A DNA stretch of 11,586 bases, taken from Bifidobacterium breve (lineage in GTDB: Bacteria > Actinomycetota > Acidimicrobiia > IMCC26256). The notes under the pieces were generated by a model. It had not been told where the DNA came from, ran no database searches, and was given only the letters and a program-made list of their open reading frames with translations. The stretch covers positions 1 to 11,586 of the forward strand of contig CAMDSG010000041.1 in NCBI GenBank assembly GCA_945907055.1. Reading direction: 5' to 3'. Within the stretch, counting starts at the first letter, position 1. Each line of letters opens with the position of its first letter. Positions 6,001 through 11,586 of this stretch are shown piece by piece. The position numbers were made by a program, and so were the translations under genes.

Positions 6001-7380
6001 ATGCAGATTGATCCTCCGATCACCGCAAAGACCGAACCGTCGCTTCCTCATGTTCCAGAGCACTTGCTGGCTCCACTTCTCGACGTTGCAGGATGCTCTC
6101 TAGAGACGCTCATCAGCGATATGGAGATTCGCCGCAGCGCGGGCCAGGAGTTCTTGGAGAGTGACGCCGCTAAGAGTGCGCTTGCTGGTTGGAGTGTGGA
6201 GCGGGCGCTTGATCGAATTAATCAGGCTGACGCGCGGGGCGAACTTCCAACTTTGGTATCGGCACTATACGCACAGAGACCGACTGGTTGGGGCTATGGA
6301 CTAGGAGCGGCCTGCGCTCTTGATCTAGCAGGCAGGCGAGCGATAGTTGAGGCTGTAGTAGCGCCCCAGGTTCGCGACGAGTCTGTAGATGAAGAGATTC
6401 GTGCAGCACTCGAACTAGCGGAGCAGGCTGAAGAGACAGCGCGTCGTGCTACCGCTGCTCGTGACGATTTTGAGCGTCGACTCCACGCTGCGGAGCATGC
6501 AAGTCGGGCTGATAAGGCCGAGGCGCTTCTGCGCGCAGCCGGCCCAGCCCGCGAGATCGAGGAGGCTCATGCGCGCATCGATGAACTCGCAACTGATTTA
6601 GCGGCTCTGGAGCGGCGGCTCGCTCAAGCAGATGGCGAGCGGGCAGTGGCTGTCGACCGAGCACGCGCAGCAGAGTTTGAGGTAGAGGGTATAAAGCGAG
6701 GTAGAGCGCCAGCACCTGAGCGCATTGCTCTCGCAGACGCAGCATCTTTAGCGCGTAGGTTGAGTGCACGCTTAGATGAACTAACAGCACCGGAGCTTGC
6801 GCCCAATCGTCCAACACGAGCCACCGAACAGTCTCAGACCCCAACTGCAGATCGTGCCTCAGACCGTGTCGGTGAACGCGGAGGACAGAAGGTATCCGGA
6901 GCGAGCATCGGCGAGGGGGGCGCGACTGCTCAACGCCCGGCACCGCGAATCCCTGTTGGGCTCCGTGCGGATACATCAGAGGGAGTAGATGCACTTCTGC
7001 GCACTCCAAGACTTGTTGTTGTGGTCGATGGAACCGATATCGCCTCACGAGCGTGGCCAGATGAGCGCGTTAGCGACCAGCGCGGACATTTAGTGGCTTC
7101 GCTTCGGTCGCTCCACTCGCGTTTTCGTTGCGACATCACCGTTGTATTTGCAGGCGACGACCTTGAGCCTCCCGGAAAGATCGGTCGACCTGGAGTTAGA
7201 GCCGTTTTCTCCGCAGTCGGCGAGCCTGTCGGAACCGCCATCGTGCGCGAGGTTTCATCGGTATCCGCCTCTCTGCCGGTGTTACTTATCTCCTCAGACG
7301 GCGTAGTAGCAGCGCAGGCCGAACGCGAGGGCGCAACAGTGGTTGCGGTCGACCCCTTCTTATCCGCACTGCGTTCGTAG
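6001..7380 (+). CDS. Coiled-coil protein with C-terminal NYN (YacP-like) domain
   Basis: The protein has 459 residues. The N-terminal 120 are helical with no named domain. Residues about 130-230 are Ala/Glu/Arg-rich with a strong coiled-coil look. A low-complexity linker covers 262-325. The last 120 residues are a PIN-like NYN domain, as in YacP-type RNA nucleases: LVVVVDGTDIASRAWP (338-353), ITVVFAGDD (379-387), VRAVFSAVGE (399-408), LLISSDGVVAAQAEREGA (428-445). The first and last acidic sites (D343, D433) are present. The usual DG-[YF]-N is DGTD here, and the usual A-D-E/D segment is EPVGTAI, so one metal ligand may be missing and activity is uncertain. GAGGGAAG, about 10 nt before the ATG, may serve as ribosome binding site. 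It follows the zinc-ribbon gene by 3 nt and diverges from the repair nuclease. Confidence 0.8.
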   Translation: MQIDPPITAKTEPSLPHVPEHLLAPLLDVAGCSLETLISDMEIRRSAGQEFLESDAAKSALAGWSVERALDRINQADARGELPTLVSALYAQRPTGWGYGLGAACALDLAGRRAIVEAVVAPQVRDESVDEEIRAALELAEQAEETARRATAARDDFERRLHAAEHASRADKAEALLRAAGPAREIEEAHARIDELATDLAALERRLAQADGERAVAVDRARAAEFEVEGIKRGRAPAPERIALADAASLARRLSARLDELTAPELAPNRPTRATEQSQTPTADRASDRVGERGGQKVSGASIGEGGATAQRPAPRIPVGLRADTSEGVDALLRTPRLVVVVDGTDIASRAWPDERVSDQRGHLVASLRSLHSRFRCDITVVFAGDDLEPPGKIGRPGVRAVFSAVGEPVGTAIVREVSSVSASLPVLLISSDGVVAAQAEREGATVVAVDPFLSALRS

Positions 7381-7414
7381 TCCTAATTACCAGTTAGAGA
7401 AGCCCTTCAGTAGT

Positions 7415-7443
7415 TTGCGGTAGCAGTCCATATCAATATAGAT
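7415..7443 (+). promoter_or_regulatory. Promoter and possible ArsR operator of the arsenic operon
   Basis: TTGCGG (7415-7420) and TATAGA (7437-7442), with a 16-bp spacer, form a plausible -35/-10 pair. The -10 is only 8 nt before the arsR ATG, and no ribosome binding site is visible, so the message may be leaderless. The A/T-rich stretch around it, with ATC-AATATA-GAT (7432-7443), is a weak inverted repeat of the kind ArsR repressors bind; a repressor there would block the -10. Confidence 0.45.
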
Positions 7444-7450
7444 TTATGCG

Positions 7451-7777
7451 ATGCCTGTACGCCTAGTTCTCGCTAAACACGAAGTTCCCAACACGCTGCG
7501 CGCCATTGCTGAGCCAATGAGGTGGAGGATCATCAATTCCCTTACTCAAGAAATGCTCTGCGTATGCCACCTTGTCGACGATCTAGGTGCTTCACAGCCT
7601 TTGGTTAGTCATCACATCCGCGTCTTAAAAGACGCAGGGCTAATAATTGGAACGAGGGAGGGTCCGTGGACCTATTACTCACTGGCTCCAGGAGCCTTAG
7701 ATCGCGTGGGCCACGAGATCGCCCGACTCGAGTCAGTTTCAGGTGTCTCTAAACGAACGAGGCGAGCATGCTGTTAA
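7451..7777 (+). CDS. arsR: Arsenic-responsive repressor
   Basis: The protein has 108 residues and a winged-helix fold of the ArsR/SmtB family. The metal-sensing CVC pair (C37, C39) sits in LCVCHLVDDL, the same place as the ELCVCDL box of As(III)/Sb(III) sensors. The recognition helix is SQPLVSHHIRVLKDAGLI (about 48-65). Two more cysteines end the protein (RRACC) and could supply a third thiol. By family it binds its own promoter and lets go when arsenite binds. The start at 7451 gives the normal N-terminus; the ATG at 7446 is out of frame and stops quickly. The 3' end overlaps the channel gene by 10 nt, so the operon is translated as a unit. Confidence 0.93.
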   Translation: MPVRLVLAKHEVPNTLRAIAEPMRWRIINSLTQEMLCVCHLVDDLGASQPLVSHHIRVLKDAGLIIGTREGPWTYYSLAPGALDRVGHEIARLESVSGVSKRTRRACC

Positions 7778-8454
7778 GACGGCGTTTAGCGGCTGAAGGA
7801 ATTGGCACCGGCATGCTTGTTGCCGCAGTAATCGGCTCCGGGATCATGGCTCAGAGACTTAGTCCGGATGATGTTGGGCTTCAGTTGCTCGAGAACACGA
7901 TCGCTACAGCGGGGGCGCTAGTAGCGATCATCCTCGCGTTCGGGCATGTATCAGGTGCACATCTCAACCCAGTAGTCACGATTGTTGACCGCATATTTGG
8001 TGGGCTTAAGTCTACAAAAGAAGCAGTTGGATACGTTATTGCACAGATCGTTGGGGGTGTGATCGGTGCGATCATCGCCAACCTGATGTTTGGGCTTGAT
8101 GCAGTAAATCTCTCGACACATGTTCGCTCTGGTGGAGGCATTTGGCTAGGTGAGATTGTGGCGACATTCGGTCTTCTAATGATTGTCTTTGGTGTCGCTA
8201 CATCGGGGCGGCACGTGATGGCACCCTTTGCTGTTGCCGGTTACATCACTGCCGCATACTTCGCTACATCGTCGACTTCTTTTGCGAACCCTGCAGTAAC
8301 AATCGCCCGAACGCTCTCCGATTCATTCGCTGGAATTGCACCGGAGTCCGCACCAGGTTTTGTGATTGCGCAAATAGTCGGTGGAGCAGTTGGGGCGTTG
8401 GCAGTCTTCCTTGTATTTATGGATAGCCGGAAGGCGGAGTCAGAGGATGCCTGA
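7768..8454 (+). CDS. aqpS: Aquaporin-family arsenic channel, AqpS type
   Basis: The protein has 228 residues and belongs to the MIP (aquaporin) family with six membrane helices. The two pore half-helices carry HLNPVVT (NPV at 67-69) and FANPAVTIAR (NPA at 174-176). The first motif is NPV instead of NPA. The residue right after the second NPA, usually the selectivity-filter arginine, is Val177. Both are marks of the channel found in arsenic operons, AqpS, and would widen the pore for uncharged arsenic species. It probably lets arsenite made by the reductase next door leave the cell down its gradient. It overlaps arsR by 10 nt and arsC by 8 nt. No Acr3 or ArsB pump is present in the window. Confidence 0.9.
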   Translation: MLLRRRLAAEGIGTGMLVAAVIGSGIMAQRLSPDDVGLQLLENTIATAGALVAIILAFGHVSGAHLNPVVTIVDRIFGGLKSTKEAVGYVIAQIVGGVIGAIIANLMFGLDAVNLSTHVRSGGGIWLGEIVATFGLLMIVFGVATSGRHVMAPFAVAGYITAAYFATSSTSFANPAVTIARTLSDSFAGIAPESAPGFVIAQIVGGAVGALAVFLVFMDSRKAESEDA

Positions 8455-8851
8455 AATGAATGTGCCTGAAGTTTTATTTGTCTGTGTCCATAATGCCGGG
8501 CGAAGCCAGATGGCAGCCGCTCTCTTAGCCCACCACGCAGGGGATCGGGTGCGGGTTCGATCGGCCGGCTCTGCTCCGGCTGATCAGATCAATCCGGCAG
8601 TCCGAAGCGTGATGGCAGAGATGGGGATTGATCTCGTCGATGCGGAGCCCAAGAAGCTCACCGAGGCAGCGGTTAAAGCCAGCGATGTTGTGATCACGAT
8701 GGGGTGTGGCGATGCATGCCCAATCTTTCCGGGGAAGCGCTACCTCGATTGGGTCCTTGACGACCCCGCTGGACGCCCTCCCGAGGAGGTGCGACTGATT
8801 CGTGACGAGATTGACAGGCGCGTTCAGGCTTTGCTCTCTGAGATTGCCTGA
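8447..8851 (+). CDS. arsC: Arsenate reductase, mycothiol-dependent type
   Basis: The protein has 134 residues with the low-molecular-weight phosphatase fold. The catalytic loop is CVHNAGRS (C13 to R19), and the Asp of DDPAG (D106) is the likely acid. MGCGDACP (85-92) is typical of actinobacterial enzymes that join arsenate to mycothiol and release arsenite with mycoredoxin; two cysteines (C87, C91) are there. The ATG at 8447 has GGAG 7 nt upstream and overlaps the channel gene by 8 nt. The ATG at 8456, three codons later, is also possible. An open extension back to 8381 lies inside the channel gene and is not likely to be used. The reaction turns arsenate into arsenite, which is then both sensed by ArsR and passed out by the channel. 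Confidence 0.93.
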   Translation: MPEMNVPEVLFVCVHNAGRSQMAAALLAHHAGDRVRVRSAGSAPADQINPAVRSVMAEMGIDLVDAEPKKLTEAAVKASDVVITMGCGDACPIFPGKRYLDWVLDDPAGRPPEEVRLIRDEIDRRVQALLSEIA

Positions 8852-8902
8852 TTAGCAACGGTTTCTTGTGGGTCAGTAAGAGCGGCCCTCGGATGACTGT
8901 CA

Positions 8903-8920
8903 CACCCCCCTGTAAGGGTG
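8903..8920 (+). other. Hairpin after arsC, possible terminator
   Basis: CACCC (8903-8907) pairs with GGGTG (8916-8920), followed by ctctct. It could end the arsenic operon, but the stem is short and the tail weak. Confidence 0.3.
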
Positions 8921-8939
8921 CTCTCTGGGCGGAGGAGAT

Positions 8940-8953
8940 GGGCCAATAGGCCC
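8940..8953 (+). other. Short GC hairpin in the leader of the next gene
   Basis: GGGCC-AATA-GGCCC lies 21 nt before the next ATG. With the hairpin at 8903 it makes a structured leader. I could not match it to a known riboswitch. Confidence 0.35.
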
Positions 8954-8974
8954 TTAACCAGACCGGAGAGATTC

Positions 8975-9319
8975 ATGAGTGATGAGACCACCAACGGGCG
9001 ACCAGTAATTAGCGATGCATTAGATGGGCCAGTGGCTTACTTAGGGCCGCGATTGATTGAGGGTGGAGGCGATGCCGAGCGCGCTCGTTATCGACACCCT
9101 TCTAGATCAGGCGATGATCAAGCATTCAGTATCGACTGCGACGAGTGTGTAATGCAGCACACAGAAGTATGTGGAGACTGCGTTGTGTCGTTCGTGGTTA
9201 ATAGAAGCCCAGGCGATGCTCTCGTCGTGGATGTCGCAGAGGCAAGAGCGGTTCGTCTCCTGACCAATGCGGGGCTACTCCCTAGTCTTCGCCACGTGAA
9301 GCGCGTAGCAGGGGAGTGA
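8975..9319 (+). CDS. Conserved actinobacterial four-cysteine protein
   Basis: The protein has 114 residues. The core IDCDECVMQHTEVCGDCVVS holds C55/C58 and C66/C69, likely a zinc or iron-sulfur site. It is followed by DALVVDVAEARAVRLLTNAGL and a basic end. I recognise this layout (CxxC, about seven residues, CxxC, then a helix with DxxExRAxRxLxxAGL) from uncharacterised proteins common in actinobacteria. The first 45 residues are polar and vary more. I chose ATG 8975 because GGAG lies 6 nt upstream; a GTG at 8918 in frame would add 19 residues with no support. The stop is 3 nt from the stop of the opposing gene. The function is unknown. Confidence 0.8.
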   Translation: MSDETTNGRPVISDALDGPVAYLGPRLIEGGGDAERARYRHPSRSGDDQAFSIDCDECVMQHTEVCGDCVVSFVVNRSPGDALVVDVAEARAVRLLTNAGLLPSLRHVKRVAGE

Positions 9320-9322
9320 GCG

Positions 9323-9556
9323 TTAGTCGTCTTTTACCGCGACTGCGTTGGGGGTGACATTCATCTTGGGCTCGTATGCCTCGGCCTCAACAGCGCGCCC
9401 CTCGCCGGGGAATTTTAAGTACAGAGCCTCGGTGCACGCGGGGCAGCAACCATAGAAGCGCATCTCCGTCGCAGTTCCGCATCGCATGCATTCGCGGCTC
9501 TGGGCAACTACATCACTAGGAACTATGGCGGCGATAATGGGGTTGGCGGCGTTCAT
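9323..9556 (-). CDS. Conserved actinobacterial zinc-ribbon protein
   Basis: The protein has 77 residues with C23/C26 (CMRCG) and C38/C41 (CPAC), with an extra C37, so a zinc ribbon is likely. The end, AEAYEPKMNVTPNAVAVKDD, closely follows a tail I recall from short uncharacterised actinobacterial proteins. No membrane segment is seen; the first 18 residues are mildly hydrophobic (NPIIAAIVPSDVV), which is longer than the usual lead before the first CxxC, so the true start may lie further in. The gene converges tail to tail with the four-cysteine gene and diverges from the DoxX gene. The function is unknown. Confidence 0.75.
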   Translation of the reverse strand: MNAANPIIAAIVPSDVVAQSRECMRCGTATEMRFYGCCPACTEALYLKFPGEGRAVEAEAYEPKMNVTPNAVAVKDD

Positions 9557-9613
9557 GGCCCCGACCGTAGGCGCGAGCCGTGGGTATCGCGTGGATTAGG
9601 GAGGGAGATCGGT

Positions 9614-9627
9614 AAAAGCCCGCTTTT
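9614..9627. other. 14-bp inverted repeat AAAAGC-CC-GCTTTT
   Basis: This perfect inverted repeat lies between the zinc-ribbon gene and the DoxX gene, which point away from each other. It could be an operator shared by both. Nothing else in the sequence confirms this. Confidence 0.3.
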
Positions 9628-9680
9628 GGTATGCCGAGCCGGTAGCGTGCTCGCTCATAGCGCTTAGGTCGTGAAGTAGT

Positions 9681-9698
9681 TGAGCAGGGCATTGCTCA
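9681..9698 (+). promoter_or_regulatory. Inverted repeat TGAGCA-N6-TGCTCA before the DoxX gene
   Basis: Six-base arms are separated by six bases, 26 nt before the ATG at 9725. The shape suits either a dimeric repressor site or a leader hairpin that stops short of the ribosome binding site. Confidence 0.4.
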
Positions 9699-9724
9699 GT
9701 ACCGAGTAATTCGTGGAGGAATAA

Positions 9725-10267
9725 ATGCTTACATTTGAGAATGCATCGACTGGTACGAATGGCGGCGTGGATGCTGCTTTGTTAATTATTCGTATCGCCC
9801 TTGGAGTCGTGATGATCGCTCACGGGTATAACCACATCTTCCGAGGTGGAAAGATCAAAGGGACCGCCGGTTGGTTCGAGAGTCTTGGTATGAAGCCGGG
9901 CATTCTCCATGCGTGGACCGCGAGTATCACTGAGTTGGCGGCAGGTGCAATGCTGATCCTCGGGATCGCAACTCCGCTAGCCGCTGCTGGGGTCGTCGGC
10001 GTAATGCTCGTGGCCTTCATAACGAACCACCGCAAGAATGGATTCTTTATCTTTCGCCCAGGAGAAGGCTATGAGTACGTCCTCACTCTTCTGCTGGTAG
10101 GGATTGCTATCGGCGGATTAGGGGCGGGGAACTGGTCCATTGACCATGCGCTTGATATTGGAGACAAGATGCTCGGATGGCGGGGTCTTGCGATCTCTGC
10201 AGGGCTAGGTGGCGGCGGCGCCTTGGCGCTTCTCGCAGTGTTCTATAGGGTGCCAGTTAAAGACTGA
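9725..10267 (+). CDS. DoxX-family membrane protein
   Basis: The protein has 180 residues with about five hydrophobic segments (roughly 16-33, 62-81, 83-101, 117-136, 155-174). The DoxX signature is clear: LLIIRIALGVVMIAHGYNHIF, the GTAGWFESLGM stretch, ELAAGAMLILGIATPLAA, and NHRKNGFFIFRPGEGYEYVL. DoxX-like proteins sit in the cytoplasmic membrane. Some are linked to thiosulfate:quinone reductase or to redox stress through partners, but for this group no reaction is established. The start is well set: GGAGG lies 7 nt before the ATG, the best ribosome binding site in the window, which suggests good expression. It stands alone with inverted repeats upstream, and converges with the electron transfer flavoprotein gene. 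Confidence 0.88.
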   Translation: MLTFENASTGTNGGVDAALLIIRIALGVVMIAHGYNHIFRGGKIKGTAGWFESLGMKPGILHAWTASITELAAGAMLILGIATPLAAAGVVGVMLVAFITNHRKNGFFIFRPGEGYEYVLTLLLVGIAIGGLGAGNWSIDHALDIGDKMLGWRGLAISAGLGGGGALALLAVFYRVPVKD

Positions 10268-10276
10268 ACTCCATCG

Positions 10277-10296
10277 CCTCAATTATCCTCAATTAT
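10277..10296. repeat. Tandem 10-bp repeat CCTCAATTAT
   Basis: Two exact, adjacent copies lie in the gap between the DoxX and flavoprotein genes. This is probably a simple slippage duplication. Confidence 0.7.
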
Positions 10297-10300
10297 TAGG

Positions 10301-10345
10301 ACGCGCGTTAGATGCCCGAATCTAAAACTTGCTTTATTAGCGCGT
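10301..10345. terminator. Candidate two-way terminator, nested hairpin
   Basis: ACGCGC (10301-10306) pairs with GCGCGT (10340-10345), and inside it TTAGAT (10308-10313) pairs with ATCTAA (10320-10325) around a six-base loop. It fills the gap between two converging genes and begins just after the flavoprotein stop on the minus strand. T runs are short. Confidence 0.4.
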
Positions 10346-11586
10346 TTAGTATGACTCCACATGGGGTGTGAGTGCCTCGACGAGTAACGGCAGCACTATT
10401 CGCCAGTCTCCAACGATTCCAATGTCTGCATGGTCAAAGATTGCGGCACTTGGGTCAGAGTTAATAGCAAGTACGGTCCCAGCCCCGCGAAAACCTACCG
10501 AGTGATTTAGTTTTCCTTGGGCACCTATAGATATAAATAGTCGCGGAGTAACTGCGCTTCCCGTGATACCGATCTGGCGCCCACGCGGCTGCCACCCGGC
10601 GTCCGTTACCTTTCTTGTGGCACCGATAGGGGCACCGAGTAGCGATGTAAGCGCATCGAGCTGGGGGTACTCGTCCGGGTGAACCCCTCTCCCAATCCCC
10701 ACTATGCGATGGGATGTCGCAAGCAGGTCGATCGATTCATCGCGCGAGCGACTCAGAATCTTCATACGATGGCGCGCTGCTACGCCGATATGAACATTTC
10801 GTGGCGGCGAGAAGAGTGGTCGAGGCGAGGCGCTTGGAAGCAGGCCAGCACGAACCGTCGCAATCTGAATATCCGATCGGCACCCAATAGGCACAACGAA
10901 TGCCCCTCCGAGAGCTGACTTGGTAGCAATCAGTCGGCCTTCGTCCGAGACCGCTAGGGAGACGGCATCGCCGATCATTCCAGCATTTAGTGCTGCGGCG
11001 GCGCGTGCTCCAACCTCGCGCCCCCAAGATGTAGATAAAGCCAGAATTGCCCATGGCTGCGCATCTATGGCCCATGCGATTACCGCGGCTGCGGCGTCCT
11101 CTTCTACTAGAGCATTACTAACCTCGATGCTCTGCCCGACTCCCCAGCGACCTAGTGCTTGGCCGAGGCCAAAAGCAGTTCCATCGAAGGTAATCGCTGT
11201 GCAGAATCCGTCAATCTGGTCCGCGAGGTTGGCAGCCTTCGCTATGAGATTGCGGCACTGCGCCTCAAACCCTGGCTCCACGAGCACGGCTATTGACGGT
11301 CCATCAAGCGCTACCGGCCCTGAGACTGTCTGGGGCTTCTGAATCGAGGCTTCATCGCTGAGAGCGTTGCTCTGCAGCAGGAACTCAAGAGCGCGTAATA
11401 CTTGTGCCTCCAGAGGTGCCTCGGGGTTCTTCTCGCCCTTGCGTGTCAGGTCAATTGCCAAGGGCTCGCCTACCCAAGTCAGCGATCCGGCATCACCCCA
11501 CGGACCAGCACCAATCTGGGAAGCGTTTAACTCTGTTATTAAATGCTCTGGTACCGCTGCACGCCCGACTGGATCGACCTTTGCTG
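10346..11586 (-). CDS. Electron transfer flavoprotein, EtfB C-terminus fused to EtfA (5' end outside window)
   Basis: ETF is a soluble FAD/AMP heterodimer that carries electrons from dehydrogenases to the quinone pool. About 412 residues are visible. The last 120 residues hold the EtfA FAD domain: GRGVHP, GAPIGATRKVTDAGW, RQIGITGSAVTPRLFISIGAQG, AINSDPSAAIFDHADIGIVGDW. The usual GQTGK is GITGS, and GISGAIQH is GAQGKLNH with its His kept. The EtfA N-terminal domain begins at about PSIAVLVE. Before it the frame stays open to the window edge and reads AKVDPVGRAAV, then GSLTWVGEP and VLRALEFLLQ, which fits the C-terminal end of EtfB (AKKKP motif, closing helix). So I read it as a single fused chain. 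A TTG at 11461 would give a separate 371-residue protein, but it has no ribosome binding site and would start in the middle of the EtfB-like part. Confidence 0.8.
   Translation of the reverse strand, partial: AKVDPVGRAAVPEHLITELNASQIGAGPWGDAGSLTWVGEPLAIDLTRKGEKNPEAPLEAQVLRALEFLLQSNALSDEASIQKPQTVSGPVALDGPSIAVLVEPGFEAQCRNLIAKAANLADQIDGFCTAITFDGTAFGLGQALGRWGVGQSIEVSNALVEEDAAAAVIAWAIDAQPWAILALSTSWGREVGARAAAALNAGMIGDAVSLAVSDEGRLIATKSALGGAFVVPIGCRSDIQIATVRAGLLPSASPRPLFSPPRNVHIGVAARHRMKILSRSRDESIDLLATSHRIVGIGRGVHPDEYPQLDALTSLLGAPIGATRKVTDAGWQPRGRQIGITGSAVTPRLFISIGAQGKLNHSVGFRGAGTVLAINSDPSAAIFDHADIGIVGDWRIVLPLLVEALTPHVESY

Noticed and set aside
8381..8446. Longer start for arsC
   Set aside because: The extra 22 residues are an out-of-frame reading of the channel gene; the phosphatase fold begins right after 8447.
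8852..8974. Known riboswitch before the four-cysteine protein
   Set aside because: Only two short hairpins are seen; no conserved core of a riboswitch family that I know could be matched.
1..11586. tRNA genes, CRISPR arrays, insertion sequences, prophage genes
   Set aside because: No tRNA cloverleaf, no regularly spaced repeats, and no transposase, integrase or phage protein were seen on either strand.

Overview
The window looks like chromosomal DNA from an actinobacterium (Actinomycetota), possibly of the Acidimicrobiia type. The evidence is a WhiB-family iron-sulfur regulator, an arsenate reductase of the mycothiol-using actinobacterial type (MGCGDxCP motif), a fused DEDDh exonuclease/GIY-YIG nuclease typical of actinobacteria, small conserved cysteine proteins familiar from actinobacteria, and an actinobacterial-type LexA box. 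Several genes start without a clear Shine-Dalgarno sequence, which fits the frequent leaderless starts of this phylum. The exact lineage cannot be fixed from the sequence alone.

Layout: (1) Positions 1-700 hold two small zinc-ribbon genes on the plus strand, each preceded by a copy of the same leader; the second gene ends in a decayed 66-bp repeat. This part is visibly more A/T-rich than the rest. (2) 719-1117 is the RNase P RNA gene (minus strand). A four-helix membrane protein gene upstream of it reads 88 nt into the RNA gene. (3) whiB diverges from the membrane gene and is followed by trpD and a zinc-ribbon membrane protein that overlaps the trpD stop. (4) A minus-strand DEDDh/GIY-YIG repair nuclease has a perfect SOS box just in front of its start. 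Divergent from it is a two-gene unit of a zinc-ribbon protein and a coiled-coil NYN-domain protein. (5) 7415-8851 is an arsenic operon, arsR-aqpS-arsC, with overlapping reading frames and no arsenite pump. (6) Two small cysteine-rich conserved proteins converge, followed by a DoxX-family membrane protein with a strong ribosome binding site. (7) The right edge carries the 3' part of a minus-strand electron transfer flavoprotein in which the EtfB C-terminus runs without a stop into EtfA.

Working together: the arsenic genes form one clear pathway (sensor, reductase, channel). The nuclease is probably part of the DNA damage response. RNase P and trpD are housekeeping. Six proteins in 11.6 kb are short and carry paired CxxC motifs, only some of which belong to recognised families. 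The strongest new-looking observations are the SOS box on the nuclease, the coding overlap with rnpB, the duplicated leader and truncated repeat of the zinc-ribbon pair, the NYN domain that lacks a usual acidic site, and the EtfB-EtfA fusion. I do not see a complete new multi-gene system.
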